Shown piece by piece: positions 43,444 through 54,407 of a DNA stretch of 64,000 nt. The number at the start of each line of letters is the position of its first letter. The first letter of the stretch is position 1. Origin of the DNA: Hericium rajendrae (Eukaryota; Basidiomycota; Agaricomycetes; Russulales; Hericiaceae); assembly GCA_033439255.1 (NCBI GenBank), contig CM065886.1:806001-870000 (forward strand), read 5' to 3'. The notes under the pieces are model-generated. The model had not been told where the DNA came from. It saw only the letters and a program-made list of their open reading frames with translations, and ran no database searches. The position numbers and the translations under genes are program-made.

Positions 43444-46400
43444 CAGGGATCTGCAGGGGTATTCCTTCGCGCCAACTCTACCCGGGGACCCCCAGAGGGA
43501 TCTGCAGGGGTAGGGGGACCCCCAGAGGGTTAGGGGTAGGGGTACCAAGGGGTAAGGGTAGGGGTTAGTCTTCGGAGACCCTTGTACCCTTGTACCCCTA
43601 CTGAGGGGTTAAGTCACAATACCCCTCACACTTTTCTGTTCTCTATGCTCACACTTAGCTTGCTACATGTAAAGCTTGCATTCAATAAATACACTGCCTG
43701 TGTTCTGACACGAAATCCTACTATGGAGAGTGTGTAGCCACAACTAGAACTATTAGGTTTACCTCCGTAACTTTAATTATCTTGCTGCAGCCTATCATCA
43801 ACTTCACTTATCTGCCGCTGTCCTTTCACCCCACCTTGATTTAACCCCCCTTCCCCTTCCCTTGGTATATCATGGGTCGAGGCCGTGGTCATCAGCGCTC
43901 ACACTCGTCAAAGGATAAACGCCAGGCATCAAGCTCTCCGACGCCACCACCTGTCAAGAAGCGCAAGCGCACTGGCACTACTACATCTGAGCCAGCTTCG
44001 GAGAGGTCCAGCGCTGTGCCATCTGTTTCGCGCAAGGCTACCATGCAGACCGATGAGGATGAAGTGGCATCTCGTGAGTACATTGAGGTGGATGGCAGCA
44101 GTGGGGAGGAAGATATAGTTGTGGAGCCAGTGCTTGAAGAGGACAAGGAGAATTTGAAGCTGAGCTCGGTAAGATCACTACATTTAAAATGGAAACTATA
44201 GAACTCACCGTATTTCAGAACGATTGGTCGAGAAGTGGACTTCGCCGATTTATGCATTCTTCGCAGCGAAGCCGACTGTTGATTATGTCAAGGACCGTTG
44301 TGTTCATGCCTTTAAGTGCATGGGGCATGGCTGTAAGAAGACGATCAGACGTTATCTTGACACATCGGATGCAACATCTACAGGCAATCTCCGCAAACAT
44401 GTCGAGAGCTGTTGGGGAGAAGACATTCTATGCGCAGCCATGCGTGCAAAGACGGCACAGGTGGCGTGCGAGACCATCAAAGGTGTCAAGGAGAACGGGT
44501 CAATTACGGCTGCATTCGAGCGCATCGGCAAGGGAAAAGTCACTTACTCCCACAAGCAGCACTCACCCATGCAGACAAGGTGTGCTTTTCTCACTATCCG
44601 ATGTCCTGTGCCTGATCTTGCTGACTTCTCACTGCAGAGCGGAGATAGTCCGCTGGGTGGCTGAAAGCAAACGGCCATTCGAAACTGTTGCAGATAGAGG
44701 TTTCAGTGTTTGATGAAGACCGGAAGGCTGGAACATTACATACCTTCACCTGCAACAGTCTCGCGTGATGTGCGACTGGTTTTCGTGAACGTGCGTAAGC
44801 GCATCGCAAAGCTGCTGCAGGTATGTCTCTTGATCAGCATCTATAGACAGATATTAAATCCTTACCAGTACCAGGACTACGATGGTGCTTTGCACTTCAC
44901 TACCGATGCTTGGACTTCGCCGAATCACCGTGCTTCATTGCTGTATCGGTTCACCTGGAGCATGATGGAAAACCCATGAGTTTTGTCCTCGATGTTGTAG
45001 AAGTACCGAGAGTACGTACCCTGTATACACTTCGATACATCTAAACCAATCTCGAATACTTAGTCGCATACTGGGTTCACACTTGCGGAGGAATTTGCAA
45101 AGATCCTGGAAGACTTCGGAATATCACACAAGGTTAGTTCAAACCAGCCAAAAAAATAAGAGACATATTGAGACAATACCGCTGCAGATCTTGAGCATAA
45201 CGTGTGATAATGCATCGAACAATGATACGATGATCGAGGAACTTGCCAGCCTGATCGCTGAGTTCCCCGGCGAAAGCAAACCGGACATGGTGCTTCCTGC
45301 ATATCGTAAATTTGGTTGCAAAGTCTCTCCTAAAGCAGTTCAACGTACCAGCAGGGCGCGCAGCAGTTGCCTCATCAGAAGCCGAGCAAGAGCTGCAAGA
45401 CTTACTGAAAGATATCGAGAAGAGGAGCAAATTACCGAGATGGAGATGGGGGCGACGGAAGGCAGTGAGGGTAACGACGACGTCGATATCAGTCTTGAAG
45501 ATGGAGTGTTGCTCGGCGAAGATGAGAGCGCAGAGCTGCGCGAGACTGTAAGACCAGTACGACTTGCGCTCACCAAGGTCAGTGAGCAGATTATGTCGCA
45601 GTGACACAGCACTCACCATTTAGAAACAGATCCGAAAGCTAGCCTACAAGATAATACACTCTACGACCAAGATACTTCCAACTTGGCATGAGTATGTGCA
45701 CGCGGCCTGAACGATCGTCTCATGCCGCGAGATGTAGCCACTTGCTGGAACTCGACATTTGACATGCTCGAGTTTGCTTTGAAGTACCGAAAGGTGCTTG
45801 ATACGTTGACGGCAGATCGAAGGATGGATTTGCGCCAGTTCGAGTTGAAAGAGGACGAGTGGAATGCTATGAGCCAGCTCTGCGATGTGCTCAAGGTGCG
45901 TCGTCGAAAATTATCTGTGTTTGGCGTAAATTTGTGGACAACATGGACCCACAAAGGCCTCACAACGCCGAAGTTCGACCTTCGGCGTTCTGATTGATTG
46001 TCTTTACTTACGCTCGCTCTCTCTTAGGTATTGAAAGATGCTACTTTGTTTTCTCTCGCTCGACTCCCAATTTAGCCACTGTCATTCCGGCAATGGACCA
46101 CATCGACCGCACATTCAGCACGGGCGCCCTAAATGAGGACTTTGAACCATCCATCCGCGCATCTCTGAGCTTCGCAAAGCGAACCTTGAACAAGTACTAC
46201 AATTTGACGGACTCGTCTGAGGTTTACAGAATAGCTATGGGTACGTCAATTCTCATGTATCGCACATTATAACATCTCACGTGTACATACAAGTCCTTCA
46301 CCCTAGGCACAAATTAGCTTATTTCAAGGCGGCACAGTGGGAGCAAGACTGGATCGACACCGCGGAGCAAATCGTCCGCAATGAGTTCGAGCATGTATAT

Positions 46401-47298
46401 GCATCGCCTAGCGCTGATGTGGATGGTGAGGAATTGGAGATGCCGCCTGAAGATGTACCGTCTGGCTCGAAATCTGCGGTACGTTTGCATTGATCTATTG
46501 TCATTTCCGACGGGTATCTTACTCATACAATGGCATGCTCCAGTCAGCGAGTTTCAACATATTCGATAGCCTCCCTGCCCTTGTCGCGCCAAAGCACTCC
46601 GACCTACGCGACGAACTCGACACATACTTGAGTACTGACCCGGAAGTGGTCCCTGATGTTCTGCAGTGGTGGGCAGGAAAGAAGAAGACATACCCACGTC
46701 TCTCACGAATGGCATTGGACTACCTTTCGATACCTGGTATGTCACCTTTTCAGCTGTTCATCTACAGATTCGACTCACTGTTGCGCACTCGATCATCTTG
46801 GCCAGCCACATCCGTTGACGTGGAGCGGATATTTAGTCAAGGTCGTCTCCTACTTCCTTATATCCGTAATCGGCTTTCAGCGCAGACGACACGCGCGCTA
46901 CTCTGCCTCGGAGCATGGAGTCTCATGGGACTGGTATGGGACAAAGATGTCCTTGCTATCACGACTGTGATGCCAGAAATTCAGGGGGATCCTACAGATG
47001 AGGAACAGGAGTTTGAAGATGGTTGGGACATGATTGCCCCAAAGACCGTAGATAGTACTTAGCTATCTGTACACCGGCACTCCAAGACCTTATTCAAATC
47101 TTTTTGTTTTGACTGGGAATAGATACTGAGGTCAAACCCTTGTGAATACCCTTGGAGGGTAGAATACCCTTGTGTACCCTTCTACCCTTGCATAATACCC
47201 TTACCCCTGGTGACCCCCGGGTTGAAGGGTAGGGTATATGGGGGGTAAGGGTAAGGGTTAGGGTCCCGAAACCCCGGGGTTACCCCTGCAGATCCCTA
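43444..47298 (+). mobile_element. hAT transposon, decayed
   Basis: Outer ends share the inverted 17-mer AGGGATCTGCAGGGGTA (43445-43461 and again 43496-43512 on the left; complement 47281-47297 on the right). Inside are G-rich subterminal arrays of GGGGTAAGGGTAGGGGTTAG type (left about 43513-43620, right about 47100-47280). The transposase gene between them has hAT motifs. The exact left end is ambiguous because the 17-mer is duplicated around a gag scrap. No clear 8-bp target duplication remains. Confidence 0.8.
43872..47062 (+). pseudogene. hAT-family transposase
   Basis: Starts MGRGRGHQRSH, a Ser-rich nuclear-type tail. A BED-like finger region follows after the first intron (FKCMGHGCKKTIRRYL...NLRKHVESCWG: C, C, H, C). 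Core pieces are ALHFTTDAWTSPNHR, MSFVLDVVEVPR, ITCDNASNN and CFLHIVNLVAKSLLKQF. The C-terminal dimerisation domain reads PATSVDVERIFSQGRLLLPYIRN and LSAQTTRALLCLGAW. Apparent one-base losses at about 44702, 44935 and near 45285 disrupt the frame, so it is unlikely to be active. Introns of about 50 nt are still recognisable. Confidence 0.85.
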
Positions 47299-48154
47299 CC
47301 GCCCAGATCTCCCTCTTCCTCGACCTCTGCCAGGGCCCTATCGCTGGCCAGTGGGCCACCCAGCGTGTCGAGGAGATCCTTGAGGATGACGATCTCGTGG
47401 CTGCAAAAACATCTCCAGCTCATGTTCCCCGTTACGCCAACCTCACCGCCCTTCGAACTCGCTTCAACTTGGACTTCTCTCCCCTTGACGACTCCAAGGA
47501 TGCCTCCCATGCTATCCAGACCCTCCAGATGGGTACGCGCCCGGTAGTCGACTACATCACCGAGTTTGAGTCCTTCGCCCCTCGCACCGGCTACAATGAC
47601 GTGGCCCTGATCGACTGGTTCCTGCATGGCCTCAACAGCGCCCTGCGCGATGATTGCCAGCGCAGCTACCCCACGCCCACCACCCTGGCTGAGTGGAAGG
47701 CGAGGGCCCGTGACAGGAATGCTGCCTACCTCATGCGCACCCGGTTCCAGAGTCCCCGCCCTACAACTGGGCGCACCCCGGTGAGCACTCGCTCCCCTCA
47801 GTCCACATCTACTGGCCGATCCCGCACAGTCGCTGCTACAGGTGCCCCACTGTCCAAACTCTCGGAGCCTGACCGTGAGCGCCTCAGGCATGAGGGCGGT
47901 TGCTTCCGCTGCCGCCAGAAGGGCCATGGCTTCCGCGACTGCCCCCTCAATGCTGACTCCAACCCCCGTGCCTCAACCCCTCGTGTCCGAGCGCTAGAAA
48001 CCGGCTCTGCCCCGGGAGTAGCTCCAGAAGATGCAGCCGCCGCCCTCGCTGTCCCCGCCATCAACAGGTCCATCGCCGACTTATCGTCGCAGTTGAAGGA
48101 CTTGAGCGAAGAAGAGAGGGAAGAGGCAAAGGCTGCATTAAAGGATATGGTTGA

Positions 48155-48161
48155 GGGTTTT
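48155..48161 (+). promoter_or_regulatory. Putative -1 ribosomal frameshift site, gag-pol (G2)
   Basis: G GGT TTT TAA, the same context as G1: slippery GGGTTTT immediately before the gag stop, with the -1 frame open into protease. Confidence 0.7.
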
Positions 48162-48164
48162 TAA

Positions 48165-51100
48165 AGCGCCCCCCGGTCACGTCGTCCGTGGGTGGCAAGA
48201 AACATTTCTTTGATCCGTCGAATCGCTTCTCTGTACTATCCGACCCCTGTGAGCAATCGTATCCATCATCTTTGCGCATGTCCGCTATCACACCCAACCG
48301 TCAGACACCGTCCATTACGCTCCAGGCCAAGATTATCACTGCCCCGATCAAGAAACAAATCGACGCTGAGGCACTTCTCGATAGTGGTGCAGAAGGCATC
48401 ATTATGCACCCCGAGTTTGCCAAGAAACACCAGTTCCCCCTCAAGAAACTCCCTAAACCCTTTCCCGTTCGCAACGTGGACAACTCCGAAAACATCATGG
48501 GCTGGGTCCGCTATTCCGTCAACCAGAACATCCGCATTTACGCCAAGGACTCGACGTCCTTCCATGAGGAGACAGCTGCGTTCTATCTCGTTGATATTGG
48601 TGACTATGACATTATCCTTGGGACCGATTGGTTACAGGAACACAACCCTGAAATTGATTGGGTCTCTCGTCGTGTTGACATGACTCGCTGCCCTCCCTCT
48701 TGCACCCTGAATAAGCCCCCGGTCAAAAGCCTGTCCACTCGCTCAGAACGCCGCCAATCAGCCCCTCGTCCACCAGTCCTCAGTACCGCTGCTGTACTGC
48801 TCCCCCCACCTTGCCCCCCTCCATTGCTCCCACTGCCCCCGCCATTTGTTCCTGCCCCACTTCCCAAATACGTGATCCCTGCTCGCCGAGTCCAAGGTGT
48901 CCGTCTTCGCCGCATCCACCTGTCCAAAGTCCCTGCACATCTGTTTACCGAGGATGATGACCCGCGACCTAACATCGATGATGACTGGGTTGAAGAGGGT
49001 CTTCGCCTAGCTGGTGTTCTCCCTGACTGGGACACACCACCCCCTCCAGATGACGACCCAGACTACCAACATACCATCCGTATCCGTCGCTCTTTCACCA
49101 ATGCTCAGAAACTGGCTGAGCGTGTGGCCGCCCATGTTGCGGAGAAGTCCTTTGCTGAGATGGTTCCCCCTCAGTACCAGGATTTCCAACCCGTCTTCGA
49201 TGAGGAATCCTCCCATCGCCTTCCTGAACGTCGCCCTTGGGATCACGCCATCGACCTGAAAGATGGTTTTGAACCCCGTTCATGCAAGGTCTATCCCATG
49301 GCTCCCACTGAGCAGGAGGACCTCGATTCGTTCCTCGATGACCAGGTCAAAAAAGGCTACATCCGTCCTTCCAAATCCCCTATGGCGAGTCCCTTCTTCT
49401 TTATCAAGAAAAAAGATGGAAAACTACGCCCGTCCAGGACTATCGCACCCTCAACAAGGGCACCATCAAGAATGAATATCCCCTGCCCCTCATCTCTGAA
49501 CTTGTTGACAAGCTCAAGGGTGCCAAAGTCTTCTCCAAGATGGACGTTCGTTGGGGTTACAACAACGTTCGCATCAAGGAGGGCGACGAATGGAAAGCCG
49601 CCTTCAAAACCAACCGCGGTCTCTTTGAACCCCTGGTGATGTTTTTTGGTCTTACAAACTCCCCTGCCACGTTCCAAGGAATGATGAATGAACTTTTCAA
49701 GGATCTCATCGACACGGGCAAAGTCGTCATCTACATGGACGATATCCTCATTTTCACCGAAACCCTCGAAGAACATCGCAACCTTGTGCGCAAGGTCCTC
49801 CAACGCCTCCAGGACAATGACCTCTTCCTCAAACCAGAGAAGTGCTCTTTCGAGCAGCCCTCCGTTGAGTTCCTCGGTCTCATCGTCTCCCATAACACGC
49901 TCGCCATGGACCCTGTCAAGGTTGCAGGCATCGCTGAATGGCCTGCCCCCCGTAACGTCAAGGATGTCCAGTCCTTTGTTGGCTTTGGCAACTTCTATCG
50001 ACGCTTCATCCAGGACTTCTCCAAAGTCGCCCGTCCCATGTTTGACCTTACCAAGAAAGACCATCCTTGGGCCTGGTCTGCTGAATGTCAACATGCCTTT
50101 GAGGCTCTTAAAGCTGCGTTCACCTCGTCCCCAGTCCTTATCATGCCTGACCCGTCCAAACCCTACTTGGTTGAGGTCGATGCCTCAGACTATGCCACAG
50201 GAGGTATCCTATCCCAGCGCGGGGAGGACGAGCAATGGCACCCTGTTGCTTACATCTCCAAGGCCTTCACTGCCCCTGAACGCAACTACGACATTTATGA
50301 CAAGGAACTCCTGGCCATCATCCGTGCCCTCGAAGCCTGGCGGCACTACCTGGAAGGCTCTCCCCATACTGTGGAGATCTGGACCGACCATAAGAACCTG
50401 GAATACTTCAAGTCTGCCCAAAAGCTGAGTCGTCGTCAGGCTCGCTGGGCTCTCTTCCTCACTCATTTCGACTTCACCTTGATCCACAAACCCGGTATTC
50501 ATCACCGGCCAGATGCCATGTCGAGACGACCTGACCATAGAGAGGGGGTGGACGACGACAACTCAGATCGTGTCCTCCTCGACCCCAAGTACTTCCAGAT
50601 TCGTGCTACACGTCCAGCCGCTGTCAAGTCCATTGGCAATGCTGATCTTCGCCAACGCATTCGCAATGCCAAGACCAAGGATATTGAGGTCGTTCAAGCC
50701 CTTGACGTGATCCTGAACAATGGTCCTCGCTCCCTCGTCAAGAACCTCCAAGAATGGAACTACGAGGATGGCCTCATCCTCTTTCGTGGCAAAGTCTACA
50801 TCCCTGCTGACAAGGACCTTCGGCGAGATATCGTCAAGCTGCATCACGACACTCCCATGGCTGGTCACCCCGGACGCTACAAGACCTATGAGCTCCTCAG
50901 TCGCAACTACTGGTGGCCCGGTATGTCTGTCTTCGTTCGTGATTATGTCGATGGCTGTGCTACCTGCCAGGCCACCAAGGTTCAAAATCACCGCCCCCAT
51001 GTTGAAACAATCCCCAATGCCATCCCTACCCGTCCCTTCCAAGACATTACCTCGGACTTCATCGTCAAACTCCCAGAATGCCAAGGCTATGACTCCATCA

Positions 51101-52293
51101 ATGTGGTCGTCGACCGTTTTACAAAGCACGTCTCCTTCACTCCTTGTAACGAGACCATTACCAGTGATGGCACAGTCGACATCCTTTTTGACAGGATTTA
51201 TCGGAACTACGGCCTCTGGGAACGCCTCATCTCTGATCGTGGCCCACAGTACGCAGGCAAAGTCATGCGTGGCGTCTTTGACAAACTTGGTATCAAGTCC
51301 TCCCTCAGCACCGCCTATCATCCACAGACCGATGGTGAGTCAGAACGCGTCAATCAAGAACTCGAGCAGTTCCTTCGTACCTTCTGCAACTACCGTCAGG
51401 ATGATTGGGTCCAATGGCTCCCTTATGCTGAGTTCTCGCACAACCACCGTATCCACAGCGCCACTAACCGAGCTCCATTTGAAATGCTCCTCGGCTATAT
51501 TCCCACTGCCATCCCCACTGTCAACCCCACATCGTCTACACCCGCCGTCGAGGATCGTTTCCGTCACCTCGAACAACTTCGCACTGAGGTCCAGGCCAGC
51601 CTTCAAACAGCCGCTGATCTCATGAAGCGCAACAACCAGGACCATATGCATGACACCATCCACTTCCAGGTTGGCGACAAGGTCTGGCTCGATGGCAAGA
51701 ACATCAAAACCACACGACCCAAAGCTAAGCTTGCTGATCGACGCCTGGGACCTTTCGAAATCACTGACGTCCTGGGCCCAGTCTCTTATCGACTGAAGCT
51801 ACCACCCACCTGGCGTATCCACCCGGTGTTCCACACGTCCCTGTTGTCCCATTACAAGGAAACCGATGCTCATGGTCCCAACTTCCCTGCACCACCACCT
51901 GACCTTGTGGAGGGTGAGGAAGAGTATGAAGTTGAGTCTGTCCTCGATGCTCGTCTCACCCGGAACAAATGCGGCATTGAATATCTTGTCAAATGGGCAG
52001 GCTACCCTGATTCGGAGAATCAGTGGCTTTCGCGTACCTCCCTTTCCAATGCCCATGGTGCAATTACCGACTTCTACACCCACCATCCGCATGCACTCAA
52101 GGCTCCCAATCTTCGTGGACTCATCTACCTCGACCCCGTCCATGCTCATCACGCACTCCAGGCGAAAGTGCGTCTTAGAGAGGGGGTGATGTCACGGATC
52201 GCTCCATTTCTCTCCGCCTTCTTCTCTGCCATCAAGGCATCGCGTCGGTCATGTGCTCCAGCAGCCCCATCACATGTTCACTTCCTCACATGA
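48165..52293 (+). pseudogene. G2 pol polyprotein, one-base frameshift
   Basis: Same domain order as G1. Protease (LLDSGAEG) to KKKDGKLRP is in one frame. A C is missing from the run at 49429-49431 (G1 has four), so VQDYRTLNKG is shifted. From about 49432 the frame continues undamaged through RT (YMDDILIF), RNase H, integrase and chromodomain to a stop at 52293, inside the 3' LTR. The damage is at a different point from that in G1. Confidence 0.9.
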
Positions 52294-52612
52294 CCTGGGG
52301 CTATCCTTCACCCATGCCCTTGTTCCCCTTTGGGACATCCTATTGTTCTCCCTCCCATTGTTCTCCTTTTGGCCACCATTGTTCTCACTCTATTGTTCGA
52401 CCCGTTATGGTGTCCATTGTTCTTTTCCCATTGTCGTCCCAGTACTTATAGGCTCCCTGTCGCTCGCCTATTTCCCTAGATTGTCCATTTCGTCTGTACC
52501 GTACTGTACCTCCAATACAGGTCACTGTGCTGCTAGTCGCTCTCTGCTCTCTCGCTCCCATCATCGCTGGTGACTTGGGTGGTTCTCTGCTGTCTACGAC
52601 CGAGTCTTGACA
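52190..52612 (+). repeat. G2 3' LTR
   Basis: 423 bp, TGTCACGGATCG...CCGAGTCTTGACA, followed by CAAGG. Confidence 0.92.
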
Positions 52613-52617
52613 CAAGG
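52613..52617. repeat. Target-site duplication CAAGG, right copy (G2)
   Basis: Second copy of the target at 34736-34740. M1 transposase coding sequence continues from here. Confidence 0.9.
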
Positions 52618-54060
52618 CTGTTCACGGAGATTATAACACAGCGCTTCTCACTCGGCTGATCGGACTTTTCAACGAGCGGCTATGCGAGCGGCTAGGCATC
52701 AATTTTACCATTTGCGTGGCCAACACGGACAACGATTCTCGGGAGCGCGCTGCCTTGACAACGACGTGGAACGGTGTGCACCTCATGCTTTGCATGTTCC
52801 ATATTTGGCAGGCTTGGCGCAACAAACTCAGATTGTGCCTGCAGTCAGTTCCCGTAGGCGAGGCACGCAAAACAACTAGATCTGATCTGGCACAATTCTC
52901 GATGCAGCTTCTGAAGGATGTGAAGACACACGCGGAAGCAACCACGGCGTTCAATGACATTCTTGCATGTTACCAGGCACTCGAGCTACAGCCGGATGAG
53001 ATCTCGAAGAAGCGAGCTCGAGCTGGGATGACTTACTTGGCTTATTTCCGAGGTTATCTCAAGGAGCCGGCGTTCTGGAAAGCGTGGTCACCTGCCGGCG
53101 CTGTTGAAGCTGCCGAGAAGCTCGGCATACCCCTGGAGAAGGTCGCGTGCACGACAAATCACGTAGAGTATTTCAATCATCTCATCAAAGGGCCGCTCTT
53201 TGCTATGTTCGAGAGAGGCGGGCGGCGCCCTCGGCTGGACATATGGGTCCTTACCCTGCTCACCGAGATTCTTCCCAGCTTCTTCTGCGAGAAAGCACAA
53301 AGGGGGCAGATGAATGATTTTCGACAGGAAATGAGGCAGTTGCACCCGACGCAGTTGCGCCCGACGTCATCTAGCAACGAAGGTAATTAAAATTTGATGT
53401 CCACCATTGGTGCGCTAATTATAACCGACAGAAGCGCACAACGTCGTGAAAAATTTTGATGACCCGGAACAATGGCTTGCCGATGCTATCTGTGCCGTCA
53501 ATGAGGATGATGACAAAGTTCTTTGCCGTGGCGATCCCGACACATCGCTCATTGAAGGTTATGGACTGCCCTTAGACGACGACTTTGCATTTGAAGATGC
53601 CCGAGAATCAATAGATATCTTACTGGACCTCTCGCGTGAAGCAGAAGCTGTGTCTGATTCTGAAGGTTCAACTCCGGGCCCAATGTTCCTGCAGGATCTC
53701 GGCATCATCAAAAGCGCCCAGGAACGTAACGAAAGCGGCCATACATCGCGGCAACAGGCTATTCTTGCGACCGGTCTGTCTATGATCCAGAAGGCCGAGG
53801 ACATGCTTCGCGATGCCATCAAGATGTGCCAGTCAGCTGGTCAGTCAGACTTTGATGCCGAGTACTACCGGAGCGACAGCTTGCGAGATCAAGACGACAG
53901 CAAACCTATGCCATTCGAAGTTCACGTTGCACAAAGTGAGGGGAGGATCTCGATGTCACCTCCACTACTCCTGGGGCCATCTCGGCATGAAAACCGGGTA
54001 CTCGGCACACTCGAGCGGCAAAAGAAGGCGAAGCGAATTCAGTCGTACGGTGTTCGATAA
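52613..54060 (+). pseudogene. MULE-like transposase, 3' half (M1)
   Basis: Continues from the split at 34740: AVHGDYNTALLTRL, then NTDNDSRERAAL (M2 has NMDNDS), LMLCMFHIWQAWRNKL, a NHVEYFNHLIKGPLF segment, an intron near 53383-53431, and the acidic C-terminal exon ending RIQSYGVR at 54060. Nearly identical to M2. Confidence 0.85.
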
Positions 54061-54366
54061 GCGTGCGGAGCACGATGTAAACATAGTTTGTATTATTAGT
54101 AAATAACATTGAGTCATGAAAACCTGAGCTGCGTGCAGCACGGGGGGGTTTGGGGGGGAACGCCCCAACGGGGGTCCAGGGGGGGACCCCCCCCTCGCCG
54201 CGGCCGACGCCGCAAACAATCCATGCCAAAAAAAACAACAACATTCGTATTATGTGCTACTGTACACACACGACACGACGCACACCGCGCACTGCGCTGA
54301 CTACGACAAACGCCTCGCGCCCATCTTACGAGGCGCGGCATTGTTGGTGGCGCTTACGTCAGCCCG
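54061..54366. other. Non-coding 3' part of M1
   Basis: Contains C/G homopolymer runs (54140-54195) and lies in the left arm of the palindrome, mirrored at 54409-54715. No gene. Confidence 0.7.
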
Positions 54367-54406
54367 CCTTCCCGTTCCGGCCAATGTTGGCACGGGTTTG
54401 ATCTCC
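54367..54406 (-). repeat. M1 3' terminal inverted repeat, at the palindrome centre
   Basis: Inverted partner of 33230-33269 (39 of 40 bases). It is followed by one extra G and then the M2 arm. Confidence 0.88.
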
Positions 54407-54407
54407 G

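Larger units (their letters stand above)
43370..48164 (+). pseudogene. G2 gag, split by a hAT element
   Basis: MSNPEIGVKPVP starts at 43370, then rearranged sequence. A gag scrap (ATTCCTTCGCGCCAACTCT) lies at 43461-43479. After the hAT, homology resumes at about 47298 (CAGATCTCCCTCTTCCTCGA) and gag continues through the zinc knuckle CFRCRQKGHGFRDC to the stop at 48164. The slippery heptamer GGGTTTT is at 48155-48161. Non-functional. Confidence 0.88.
34741..52612 (+). mobile_element. Ty3/Gypsy chromovirus G2, carrying nested G1 and hAT insertions
   Basis: It is bounded by 423-bp LTRs (TGTCACGG...CTTGACA) and a 5-bp duplication. The 5' LTR is in two parts, 34741-34906 and 42012-42268, because G1 entered it. 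The 3' LTR is 52190-52612. Gag is interrupted by a hAT at 43.4-47.3 kb and pol has a one-base deletion. Pol order PR-RT-RH-INT with a terminal chromodomain identifies a chromovirus. Without the nested inserts G2 is about 7 kb. Confidence 0.9.
33230..54406 (+). mobile_element. MULE-type DNA transposon M1, interrupted by two Gypsy elements
   Basis: M1 has 40-bp terminal inverted repeats (33230-33269 and 54367-54406, one mismatch) that begin GGAGATCAAACCC. Without the Gypsy insert (34741-52617 including one target copy) the element is about 3.3 kb. It holds a single transposase gene, now split and frameshifted, plus non-coding ends. The 9-bp duplication is at its left end directly; on the right, M2 intervenes before the second copy. 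Confidence 0.85.

Noticed and set aside
47230-47275. Interstitial telomere
   Set aside because: Units are irregular and lie symmetrically inside hAT termini, so they are subterminal repeats of that element.
327-47298. The hAT at 43.4-47.3 kb as mobiliser of the element at 0.3-1.5 kb
   Set aside because: Their terminal sequences differ (CAGTGTTGTGCAGG versus YAGGGATCTGCAGG), and the transposase is frameshifted.
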